Source: Mastacembelus armatus (Eukaryota; Chordata; Actinopteri; Synbranchiformes; Mastacembelidae). From it: a DNA stretch of 64,000 bases. The translations under genes were made by a program, and so were the position numbers. The notes beneath the pieces are model-generated. The model saw nothing but the letters and a program-made list of their open reading frames with translations, made no database searches and was not told the DNA's origin. The stretch is from assembly GCF_900324485.2 (NCBI RefSeq), contig NW_022872912.1:62001-126000 (forward strand). The letters are read 5' to 3'. This document shows, piece by piece, positions 10,323 through 19,900 of the stretch; the first letter of the stretch is position 1, and each line of letters opens with the position of its first letter.

Positions 10323-11537
10323 GTCTCAGTGCGCACAGTGTAAATGTGAAAGTACTGGTACATTTTGAATATGATATTCTCAATGTCAATTTCTATTGTG
10401 CCTGCCCCATGGTGTGCACAATTATTCAATATGTGTGCTGGGCAACCCACACCGATCATAGTCTCGTTTTGCAGCAAACTCTTCAAATTTGCAAACACGT
10501 TCTTTCCAGCTTCATCACGTCGGATTCCTCCAACATTTGTGTTGCAATTGTCTCCAGTAAATGCAATGCATTTTTCCGACACATTGTTTTTTGCCAGGGT
10601 TTCTGTGAGATATTTTGCAATGGTTTCTGCTGTCTCTCATTGGGTGTGTCTTTAACTTCAATCAATTTTGTTTGCACGCCACCCTTCTTCCAGTCAAAAT
10701 ACTGGATTATGACTGGGAATATTTTCACTGCTCCGTGGTTACTCCCGTCTGTGGAAACACCACAGTACTGGATTTCTTTGAGTGCTTCATGAGTGATTTC
10801 AACAGAGTGGGGGGCTATAGCACCATTGACGATGGCTTCGGTCTTGGTGCGAGCACTACTAACATTTTTTGCAATGTCAGAGTCAGGAAATGCCCTTTTA
10901 AGCAAAGTACTGGTGCAATCCATGGACCTGTAACTGTTGTGATGTTTCACTGTATGAAAAGCCATTGCACCTTCTGCTGCATTTACATCATCCTCTGTTT
11001 TTCCTGGTCTGACAAAAAACTCTGTCAACTTTGCAGATGAACTCTCACCTCTCACAGCTTTTGTATGTTTCTCGGTGTCCATGTGGGCTTTCAGATCCCC
11101 AGCACCTTTATTGGATACCGAGACATATGTACCGGCTTTGCACACGGTGCACTCCGCCTCCCACTTGTCCCGACCGGGACGGTATGTGGGAAATTTTCTT
11201 TGCAGTTCATCGGTGAAGCTGCACTTACGCTTCGGCATTTTCCCTGCTATACTGCTCCGCTCTCTGCTCTGATCCCTGTCTGCACTGCTCCCTGTCTGCG
11301 TCTGTGTGTTTGCGCGCGCGGCGCAGACCTGCCCACAAGGCAGCCTCCCGGTAATTACGTCGCGCAAAAAAGTAGTACCCTAGTATTGTGTGCAAAACGC
11401 CAGTCAATCTACGTACACGCGTAATGGTCCTATAAAAAACCGGACATTTTCGTGAATTTATAAAACCCGCCAGGACGCCCCGGACAGGACGTAAAAAGTG
11501 GACATGTCCGGGCAAAAGAGGACGCTTGGTCACCCTA
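10323..11537 (-). mobile_element. hAT-type DNA transposon, 3'-truncated
   Basis: The outer end at 11537 reads (minus strand) TAGGGTGACCAAGCGTCC, a hAT-style terminal sequence. The element then runs leftward through a transposase and stops abruptly at about 10323 before any second terminal repeat. About half of a normal hAT transposase is missing at the C terminus. It is non-mobile on its own. Confidence 0.65.
10325..11238 (-). pseudogene. hAT transposase, N-terminal half, one frameshift
   Basis: Start MPKRKCSF at 11238 in a good context. Residues about 25-60 hold a zinc-finger-like ECTVC...HMDTEKH module. Residues about 150-170 give VSTDGSNHGAVKIFPVIIQY, the DxSNH-K-FPVxxxYF motif of this transposase group. 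Near 10640, after KDTPNER, the frame must shift to continue into KYLTETLAK, CIAFTGDNCNTNVGG and IGVGCPAHILNNC, which are familiar hAT motifs. The protein ends at YQYFHIYTVR because the element is truncated. The catalytic C-terminal Glu and the dimerisation region are absent. Confidence 0.7.
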
Positions 11538-11663
11538 ATACTGTATATAGGCTGAAAGAAAAGAAAAGGCTATTCTAGTCCCTTTTCTCTGTCTTGCCAC
11601 TCTCTGTTCTGGTTCCAAATTTGTTTTTTTAGAAAACAAGATTGAACTGCTATGTATGTTACT

Positions 11664-11685
11664 TAGGGTGACCAACTTGACTAGA
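11664..11685 (+). repeat. Second hAT-type terminal sequence, inverted relative to 11537
   Basis: TAGGGTGACCAACTTGACT starts the same way as the hAT terminus 127 bases away but points the other way. It probably marks the edge of a second, otherwise unrecognised element. Confidence 0.35.
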
Positions 11686-11689
11686 AGTA

Positions 11690-12765
11690 AATGGAGCCTT
11701 GAATATGGATGCAAACAATTCCTACAGGTGTCCCAACTTTTGGTGAGTACTTCCAACAAACTGTGTGTGGCAGTGTTTTACAGGTGACATATTAGGCCAA
11801 GAAATAACAAATTCACTTGTACTTTGACACTGTTTAAACTCTGGTACAAACAGATGAATTCAGTTTAGCTATAACATGTTTAGACATGAGCAGGAATGAA
11901 CTGATTTTATTTGAACTGGATTTGAAATGTGTTTTTACAAGTAATGACATTCTGCCAACCCCTTCCCAGGTCTGAGAGCCATCACCCATGATGGTGCAAT
12001 TCTCAGCTTTAGTAACTATGCAAATAGCCTGAATGCAGCCCACTGATGTGTGAATGAATGGAGCTGATTGTTGCAAGTCTGTTGCTGTTGTTTTTGACCA
12101 GCCTCATTAAAAGATCAATATTGTGTGTCCAGTGGACACTTAACACTTCCAGTGAGCTGTTGGATTCACTGTAATCATGAGTTAATGAGGACTGAATAGA
12201 ATCATTAACATTCGTTCTGACATGGGGCAAGTTTGGGTGTAGCCTCATTAGCATTTCAGCTTTCTGTGCTTTGAACAAACCAGTCTAAAAACAGGTCTGA
12301 TTTGTGACTGAGCTGAAAAAGAGATAAAATGGAAATATTGATTTAAACGACAAATCAAATTGTCTTCTATCAGTAAATTTGTCTGATAACTTAAGTTTAT
12401 TTTCAGAATGACATTAATCAAACAAAATACAATACAATCATGAAACTTTATTGATCATTATATTTATATTATTATATACATATTATTAGATTTTTGTGGT
12501 ACAATTTGATGACTGTACATGTTTACTTGTAATAAAATATTATTACACTCTTAGTTATACTTTTTGTTAAGTAAAGGATCTCAGTAGTTCTTCCTCCCAA
12601 CAGTTACAGGGATTTGAAACAGCTGAGTCCATGTGTGATATATATCCAGTCTCTGCTGGTGTTTTCTAAGGTTAGCACTGTCATGATAATTAGTTTTTCA
12701 TCAACAGTAAAACAAGTATCAGAGTTCAGAGGTTTTTTTTTCATTTTCAACAGTTTGCTTGGCAC
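11690..12765. other. Noncoding stretch, nothing recognised
   Basis: AT-rich DNA without convincing coding frames. A TTATTAT-rich patch lies near 12450-12545. There is no tRNA or known repeat core. Confidence 0.4.
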
Positions 12766-12770
12766 TCAAG

Positions 12771-12842
12771 TCCCATATGGTCTAGCAGTTAGGATTCCTG
12801 ATTTTCACCCAGGTGGCCTGGGTTCAACTCTGTGTATGGGAG
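12771..12842 (+). pseudogene. tRNA-Glu(UUC) with damaged T stem
   Basis: TCCCATA/TATGGGA acceptor, GGTCTAGCAGTTAGGATTCC D arm and the CTGATTTTCACCCAG anticodon arm give UUC. The T stem has two mismatches while the loop TTCAACT survives. It is a recent pseudogene or a poor gene. Confidence 0.65.
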
Positions 12843-13183
12843 TTTGTGTGTATGGGAGACACTTAAAAAGCTACAGTCACAGATGGACCTGGTGAACACC
12901 AAATATCTACAAAGCAACTGACTTTTATATCAACTTGAACTTTGCTTTTTAGTGATAAGTTCATAGTGTAACATGCTGAACTTAAATGGTGAACCAGGTA
13001 AATAATATTCCCGTGAGATAGGATAATGAAGCTTAGTGAAATGATAAATTAATCTTTCCAAAATAAACATTTCCATTTTTGCCTGCAGATTTAACTAGGA
13101 AAGCAGTTGCCCTGTATGGTCGACCTTTTTGCAATTGGTCCATTGGATTTAGGGTAGTCTACCAAGACCTTTAGTCTCACACA

Positions 13184-13225
13184 GCATTGGTGGTTCAATG
13201 GAAGAATTCTTATGGCAGCACTTAT
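13184..13225 (+). pseudogene. tRNA-Gly 5'-half fragment
   Basis: GCATTGGTGGTTCAATGG followed by AGAATTCT matches the 5' half of tRNA-Gly. The rest is lost. Confidence 0.5.
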
Positions 13226-13402
13226 GTCTTCCAGCTTTCAAGGCTGCAGGGGTGAAACATATTAACCTCTACATTACAAGAATGCAGCTGTATGGTCTCA
13301 AGAAATCTCTCTGGTCTCCTTTATGATTTTCTAAAGACGACACACATTTGGATCATTTGAGTTTAGCTTCTCCAAAGGAAGTGGCCTATGGCCTTATTGT
13401 CA

Positions 13403-13522
13403 GTTTCTTCCCAACTGTGTCATTGTGTCAGTATCATAATCTAAAGGTATAGCAAAGGATGGTTTAGATCCACTGGCCTCTGGGACCAGGACCACTACAG
13501 CAGTGGGATGATAAACGATAAG
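13403..13522 (-). repeat. Left arm of composite foldback (tRNA-iMet + zinc-finger exon fragments)
   Basis: About 120 bases that recur inverted at 13778-13899 with roughly 90% identity by eye. The minus-strand sequence carries the T-arm half of initiator tRNA-Met (ATCCTTTGCTATACC) joined to a piece of the acidic first exon of the zinc-finger gene family. Confidence 0.65.
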
Positions 13523-13689
13523 TGCTATGTCATTTGCTGATGACGTTAAATCTTTTGTGATCCCATTTATAGACCACTGTGAAATGAAATACAACTACAA
13601 ATAATGAGCTAACTGCTAACTGAGGTGAGCTGACTGCAACAGTCATCCAGGCCAGGTAGCTCCTTCGGCAACAACAGAGAATTGTTAAA

Positions 13690-13855
13690 AGTGATGTTGT
13701 AATTCTGCAACAGTGGGCTTTACATGGTTAAATTCATTCTTGTAGTGGTCTTGGTGAATAAAATATGGGTCCTGGTTCTTGTTTATCATCCCACTGCTGT
13801 AGTGGTCCTGGTCCCGAAGGCCAGTGGATCTAAACCATCCTTTGATATACCTTTG
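13690..13855 (-). pseudogene. Decayed copy of the zinc-finger gene acidic exon
   Basis: The minus strand encodes DQDHYSSGMINKNQDPYFIHQ and then DHYKNEF. These parallel the QDHYKHEIKEESQDPN repeats of the exon at 59.4-59.8 kb. Only about two repeat units remain, fused to a tRNA-iMet fragment. There is no start or finger exon nearby. Confidence 0.5.
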
Positions 13856-13899
13856 GATTATGACACTGACACAGTGACACAGTTTGGAAGAAATGGTGT
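13778..13899 (+). repeat. Right arm of composite foldback
   Basis: Inverted partner of 13403-13522, separated by about 255 bases. It continues inward into the zinc-finger-exon-like stretch that the left arm lacks, so the event looks like a partial inverted duplication. Confidence 0.65.
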
Positions 13900-14062
13900 G
13901 TTGGGGATGTGGGGGTTCCATTCAGAGCTGATGTTACTATAGCTTTACTTCAAACCCAAGTGTCAGAAAACTTCATTATTGACTAATCAGCCATAAAATT
14001 AACTATAACATCTATTCTACTACAACCAAGTGTTTATATACTATGTTAACATTACTAAGAAT

Positions 14063-14232
14063 CTAAAGGTTGAGTCATAGCAACTGGACTTTCAGTTTTA
14101 AGGCCTCAAAGTTTCACCACCCATCCAGGTGGCTTCATTAGTCTAAGAGAAAGTTGGACTGGAACCTGCAATTTATCTGACAGAGATACATTGGAACTGA
14201 AAGTCTAATTGCCACGACTCAACCTTTGAGAA
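14063..14232. mobile_element. Small foldback (MITE-like) element
   Basis: About 33-base terminal inverted repeats start AAAGGTTGAGTC and end GACTCAACCTTT, both followed inward by (A)ACTGGACTTTCAG-like sequence. The element is about 170 bases and noncoding. I could not settle a target-site duplication. Confidence 0.5.
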
Positions 14233-14583
14233 TTTGTTTTTTTTTCTCTATCTGACTTTCTTCTCAGAATTCTTCTTTTTCTCTGAATTGTGACTTTTTC
14301 CCTCAGACAAATATCACAGTGCCCATAATCCTCTTCTGTAAAGCTTTGAGACTAACTGAATAGATAAACATGCTGCCATGACAAAGTACAGCTGACCAGG
14401 TTGAGCTGAAACCACCGTTGTTTCAGTCAAATAAAGGCACTTGAAGACTTGTAACACAGAAACACTGGAATGACTTCAATACTTCACCATCAAAGCTGTG
14501 CTATTTGCTTGTAGGTATGACTTCTTGACTTTCAACTCATTTGTGTACAAACTCTGAATACAAACAAATCACCAGAAGTAAGA

Positions 14584-14657
14584 CGTCCCTGGGTGGACTT
14601 GAACCACCAACCTTTCAGTTAACAGCCGAATGCGCTGACCTATTACGCCACAGGAAC
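14584..14657 (-). tRNA. tRNA-Asn(GUU)
   Basis: Complete cloverleaf: acceptor GTTCCTG/CAGGGAC with one wobble, a normal D arm, anticodon stem TTCGG/CTGAA with loop CTGTTAA giving GUU, T stem GGTGG/CCACC with loop TTCAAGT, discriminator G. It looks functional. The next 270 bases are fish repeat sequence into which the gypsy element inserted. Confidence 0.85.
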
Positions 14658-14754
14658 TGTTAAAAGAACATTTTTCATTTTCATTTCCTCTCTTAGCAAC
14701 ACATTTTCAGACCTGGTTTCCCACTGACTGTCTAAACAAAGCACAATACATATG

Positions 14755-14926
14755 ACTGCACATAATTTCAGGTGGGCATTAAGACATACATGATTTTGGA
14801 CTGTGGGAGGAAACCAGAGTAGCTCCACACAAGCATGTGGATGATATGCAACGTCAACACAGAAAGGCCCCCACCAGGTTTCTAACCTGCCTTCTTGCTG
14901 TGAGGCAACAATGTTAACCACTCATC
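14755..14926 (+). repeat. 3' part of the teleost interspersed repeat
   Basis: GACTGTGGGAGGAAACCAG, AACACAGAAAGGCCC and CTTGCTGTGAGGCAACA are landmarks of the same family as the 6.7 kb copy. The Ty3/gypsy element sits immediately after it. Confidence 0.65.
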
Positions 14927-14930
14927 CAAA

Positions 14931-15320
14931 TGTAACAGATATGTTGATTTGATTTATATTTCACCAAAACTCCAATCCCTTTTTGTTAGAAATTTACGTT
15001 TTTTTGTATAATGTAAATTTGTATTTTATTTTTTTAAGGAGCTTTTATTTTGACAACTTTACTTGCGTGACCTTTGACCCCCGATGTCACTTCCGATTTG
15101 TTCCGCGCTACTTTCCTCAGTTGGCCGTGGGCTTTGCTGAGGAGAGTGATGTGCCTGGAGAAGCAGGGTTACCAGAAGTCTGTGTGGTTTTTGTTTTATT
15201 CGAACAGAAATAAACCTTTCCTGGTTGGCAGAACAGCAGTGGTCCTCTCTTCATTCCCTTTGACTGAAACACAACGCAGAATTCCAGCTGGTTCGCCAGT
15301 AGTGGGACAGACCGGCTACA
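14931..15320 (+). repeat. 5' LTR of the Ty3/gypsy element
   Basis: TGTAACAG...GGCTACA, 390 bases, with AATAAA near 15209. It is directly followed by the primer-binding site. Confidence 0.9.
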
Positions 15321-15321
15321 G

Positions 15322-15339
15322 TGGTGCCGTGACCCGGAT
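15322..15339 (+). promoter_or_regulatory. Primer-binding site, tRNA-His type
   Basis: TGGTGCCGTGACCCGGAT is complementary to the 3' end of vertebrate tRNA-His (17 of 18 positions by memory), one base after the LTR end. Confidence 0.75.
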
Positions 15340-15365
15340 TCTACACTGCTTCAAACTGGATCATC

Positions 15366-16919
15366 GTGGTTCCTGGAGCTGTGGATCGACGCCAGCTTGG
15401 TCACCGGAAGTTACTGCATGTCACATACAGTGCTCATGTTAGGATAGATGCTGGTATTGAAAAAGAGAGACATTTGCTGCTGTTTTCTGCTAAATTACTC
15501 TGCATTTTCATTTTAAGCGTAATTAGTCACCCAGGTATTTTATTGTGTATGGTTCATTGTGTGAAAGGGTTGAAAATGACACACATTAGTAGTAAGATGG
15601 ACAAAGATGATGTTTTATCTGAACGTTTTAGCTTTGCTATTGGTAGGGGGAGATTTATTGGTGAGCTACCACCTACACCAGTTCGAGGTGCAAGTAATAT
15701 ACATTCACCAGCCTTCTGTTCCACTCGCACCCATGGTCATGTAGCTTCTAGCCCCAGACAAAGTGATACACTTTCAGATATCCCAGCCACAACTGATCCG
15801 GCTCTGACTAACCTGATAACACATATTGCCCAGCAAGTAGGGCAGACCATAAGAGATCAGTTAAAGAGGGAATGTGAAGAACAAGGTGTGAGCCACCCAC
15901 AAGTTCAGAGCAGTGTGGACCAGCCGCCAAGTGACACCACGTACCTCAATCTAACTGGTGCAAAGTTAGTTCTACAGTCAGATGTGAGAGAACCCCCGGT
16001 CTTCAGAGGAGATGGGTCGGACAAAAATACTGTTTGTGAGTGGGAGGAGCTAATGAAGGTGTATTTCAGGAAACGAGCCACACCCATGAAGGAGCAGTAC
16101 TCCGAAATCATGTCTAAACTAATGGGCAAAGCTAAAGATATTGTTAGGATAACCTTGAGAAGCAGTCCTTCTCTTAAGCCTCAAGAGAACCCAAGTATAG
16201 TTTATGACATTCTCAAACAACATTTTGGTGAGGTGGCTTATTCATGTATGCCCATGGCCGATTTCTATGGCACAGTTCCAGTAGCAGGTGAGACTCCTGT
16301 AGAGTACTGGGTTCGACTGAATAAGGCAGTTGATGCAGCAGAGGAGGGCCTGAAGAGGTTCGGACGGCGCATTGAGGATCCTTGCCAAGAAGCAGCAATG
16401 ATGTTTGTTAAACACTGCCCGGACCCCACCCTTACTGCCATTTTTAAGCTTAAAGCGCCAGATAGATGGACAGCTAGTGAGATTCAGGAACACATTGATC
16501 GCCACCAAATTGAAATGAAAGAACTGCTGTTCAAATCAAAACACCCTAAACCAATTACAGTTCATGCTCAGCTCCCTTCTCTTGAGGGCCCTGTAACTGC
16601 AGGTGACACAGTTGAGTTACCTACACAAATTGAGGAAAAAGTAACAACCAGACCAACCTGTGACGATCATTGCATGAAGATGTTGATCAGTCTCTTTGAC
16701 CGTGCTCTGTCACACAACAACCAGACTCTGGATAAAATTAACTTTGGTCAGTCTCAGCTTAGATCCTGCAGGGTCTGTGGATCCTCGGAGCACTCCACCC
16801 TCACACACTGCAGACAGAAACGCTTGTGTTTGGCATGCTTCGAGCCGAACCATATTAAAAGGAACTGTCCCAATCGGCAGCCATGTCAAAGTCAGCAGGC
16901 CACCCAGCCTTTAAACTAG
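15366..16919 (+). CDS. gag: gag of the Ty3/gypsy element
   Basis: Capsid/nucleocapsid-type protein of up to 517 residues. The natural start may be a later Met such as the one at 15576 or 15597. A retrotransposon gag-like region (residues about 200-390) is followed by a Cys-rich nucleocapsid end with CRVCGSSEH and CLACFEPNHIKRNCP zinc-knuckle-like motifs. It overlaps pol by about 37 bases in a different frame, the arrangement used for programmed frameshifting in this group. It is uninterrupted as read. Confidence 0.85.
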   Translation: MVPGAVDRRQLGHRKLLHVTYSAHVRIDAGIEKERHLLLFSAKLLCIFILSVISHPGILLCMVHCVKGLKMTHISSKMDKDDVLSERFSFAIGRGRFIGELPPTPVRGASNIHSPAFCSTRTHGHVASSPRQSDTLSDIPATTDPALTNLITHIAQQVGQTIRDQLKRECEEQGVSHPQVQSSVDQPPSDTTYLNLTGAKLVLQSDVREPPVFRGDGSDKNTVCEWEELMKVYFRKRATPMKEQYSEIMSKLMGKAKDIVRITLRSSPSLKPQENPSIVYDILKQHFGEVAYSCMPMADFYGTVPVAGETPVEYWVRLNKAVDAAEEGLKRFGRRIEDPCQEAAMMFVKHCPDPTLTAIFKLKAPDRWTASEIQEHIDRHQIEMKELLFKSKHPKPITVHAQLPSLEGPVTAGDTVELPTQIEEKVTTRPTCDDHCMKMLISLFDRALSHNNQTLDKINFGQSQLRSCRVCGSSEHSTLTHCRQKRLCLACFEPNHIKRNCPNRQPCQSQQATQPLN

Positions 16920-19900
16920 CTGGCCCACATTGGATGAGGGGATGTGTGGGCGCAGAAGAAAAGACCCTCAGCAGTGATAGCATTCAGCAGCATCATATAA
17001 GTGCAGGTGCAATAGCACCAACTGGTGCTAAAGTAATAGTGCAAAATACACAGAGAGTAGGCCCATTTAATGAACTGTTTTACACACCTGTTACCCTGAA
17101 CAACAAATTCCCGGTGCAGGGGATGTTTGACTCAGGCTCTATGGCCTGCACACTTAGCGAGCAAGCAGAACAGAAGATGTTAAGTGACAGTGTACTCACA
17201 GAACCCATTCCCTTGACTCAGGAGATCGTACTGCTAGGCTGCGGTGGAACACAGAGTAAGGCCAAGTGTATCTATGAAGTAGAGATGAAGTTGTATGGAG
17301 AAACCTGTATTGTTCCTGTCCTTGTAGTGCCCGGCCAGCGCGATGACTTAATCATAGGCACAAATGTCATCAGATATCTAATGCACCAGCTGAAAGTGAC
17401 CAGTCTTGTCTCTAGTGGCAGTTCTCCTTCGGAGTGTGAACGGTTTATGGATTTTATGGCGAACTCTACCCAGTGGAGGGGTGGGGAGCCTCCAGACAAG
17501 ATCGGGACCGTCAAGCTCCGTCAGTCAGTCACCCTGCTAGGAAGACAAGAGCATCTAATCTGGGGTAAGCTCCCAATTAATGTCCCCATGTCGGCAGGCA
17601 GCACAGTTATTGTTGAGCCAACTTCATCAAATTCTATGCCACGCAACATCATGGTTGGCCGAGTCATCACACCGTTGTGGGGTGATAGGTGGATTCCCAT
17701 GAAAGTCTCTAACTTGTCAGATAAGCCCATTACTCTGAAAAGAAACAGTAAGTTAGCAGATGTGTCTCCTTGTCTGACTGTAGAGGATTTTGGGGTTTTC
17801 CAGGGTATTCAACAACATGAAAAACCTGAATTGGAGAAACAGTCTGGTAATACTGAGCCCATAGATCTCAGACAGCGACTACAACAGGCTGGGCTTGGTG
17901 ATATTGACATTGATCATTGTCATGCTGGACGAACAGGGAAGGCAAGATTGGTTAATTTGCTGGAAAAGTACCATGACATCTTCTCTAAGTACACGTTGGA
18001 CTGTGGAGAGGCGGGGGGCTTCGTGCACCGCGTCCGGCTCATTGACAAGAGACCGTTTCGCCTTCCTTATCGCCGAGTACCTCCAGCCCATTACCAAAAA
18101 CTGCGTCAGGTTTTGTCTGACATGGAAGAACAGGACATAATACGAAAGTCAGTAAGTGAATATGCCTCTCCACTTGTATTAGTGTGGAAAAAGGATGGAA
18201 GTTTGAGGATCTGCACTGACTTCAGGTGGCTGAATGCAAGGACTCTCAGGGATGCACACCCACTGCCTCACCAATCAGATTGTCTGGCTGCCCTGGGTGG
18301 GAATACCTATTTCAGCACAATGGATTTGACCTCGGGGTTTTATAATATCCCGATGGCAGAGGAAGACAAGAAATACACGGCATTTACAACCCCGATGGGG
18401 CTGTATGAGTATAACAGAATGCCACAGGGCCTATGTAACAGTCCAGCCTCATTCATGCGAATGATGCTCAGTATATTCGGAGACCTAAACTTTAGCAGTT
18501 TACTGTGCTACCTCGATGATCTACTCGTGTTTGCTTCAACTGAAGAGGAAGCTTTGGAGAGGTTGGAGATTGTGTTCCAACGACTGCGGCTTCATAACCT
18601 CAAACTGAGCCCAAAGAAGTGCCACCTGATGCGATCCTCAGTCAAATTCCTGGGACACATTGTGGATAGTAATGGAGTTGCTGCAGATCCGGCAAAAGTC
18701 GAGGTAATCTCCAAAATGTCAGAGGTTGATCTGATGGAGAATGATGGTTGTACGCCATCAGTGAGGAGGATAAAATCTTTCCTTGGAATGGTATTCTACT
18801 ACCAACACTTCATTCCACATTGCTCTTCCATAGCCAAGCCACTTTTTGCTCTTACTGCTGGGCAAAGGAGAAGGGGGAAGGCGAAAGAAAATTCAAACGC
18901 TGGTTCATACAGGAAACTTAAACCTTCCGATTGGACAAATGAATGTGCTAATGCTTTGTCTAACCTTAAAGAACAACTGTTGAACTGTGCTGTTCTCAAA
19001 CACCCAGATTTCTCCCAGCCACTAATCCTGTCCATAGATGCCTCTCTGGATGGGCTTGGCGCAGTACTATCACAGATACCAGCTGGAGAAGAAAAGGCAC
19101 GTCCCATTGCTTTTGCCAGTAAGACCTTGAGCAGTTCTCAGAGAAAGTACCCAGCCCATAGACTAGAATTTCTAGCCTTAAAATGGAGCGTGTGTGAGAA
19201 GTTCAGTCATTGGTTGAGAGGCCATCCTTTCACAGTATGGACAGACAACAACCCCCTTACTTATATCATGACAAAGCCAAAGCTTGATGCATGTGAGCAA
19301 CGCTGGGTGTCCAAGCTTGCTCCTTACACATTTGACTTGAAACACATACCTGGCACGAAGAACATAGTGGCTGATGCGCTCAGCAGAGACCCCTTTGCAA
19401 AGACAGTCGGTCATCGGCTCATCACAGAGCAATATAGCCGCCTTCTTACCGAGGCTGAGGGTGTTAGCCATGATGGGATTCAAGATGCCTTTCGTTTGAA
19501 GGTCCAGTGTCACCAGGTGAGGAAGTCTCAGTGTAGTTCTTCTATGTATCCGTGTGACTTTGTGGATGTTAAGGCTATTCTTGATGCTCATAACCAATGG
19601 GATGTAGCTGCTGAAACAAGAGCTGTGGAGCTGATTCAGTCTGTCCAAGATCTGTTACCACCAGGTCAAGATTCATTACCTGTATTCACACTAGAAGAAC
19701 TCCAGCGCAGCCAAGAGCTTGACCCAACCATTTCTAAAATCATGCCTTTTGTGATCAGAAAGAGACTGCCTTCTAGGCGTGAGAGGTCAGGACTGGATGG
19801 CAGAGCTATGTTGCTGATTAAACGGTGGGATAGTCTCAAGATTCAAAATGGAGTCCTCTATCGGATCACCAGAGATCCTCTCAGTAAACAAAAAAGACAC

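Noticed and set aside
10262-11424. Several plus-strand frames of 61-176 codons
   Set aside because: Antisense shadows of the hAT transposase, which has recognisable motifs on the minus strand.
13400-13942. Short frames in the composite foldback as a live gene
   Set aside because: The similarity to the acidic zinc-finger exon is fragmentary and mixed with tRNA sequence; better read as a relic.
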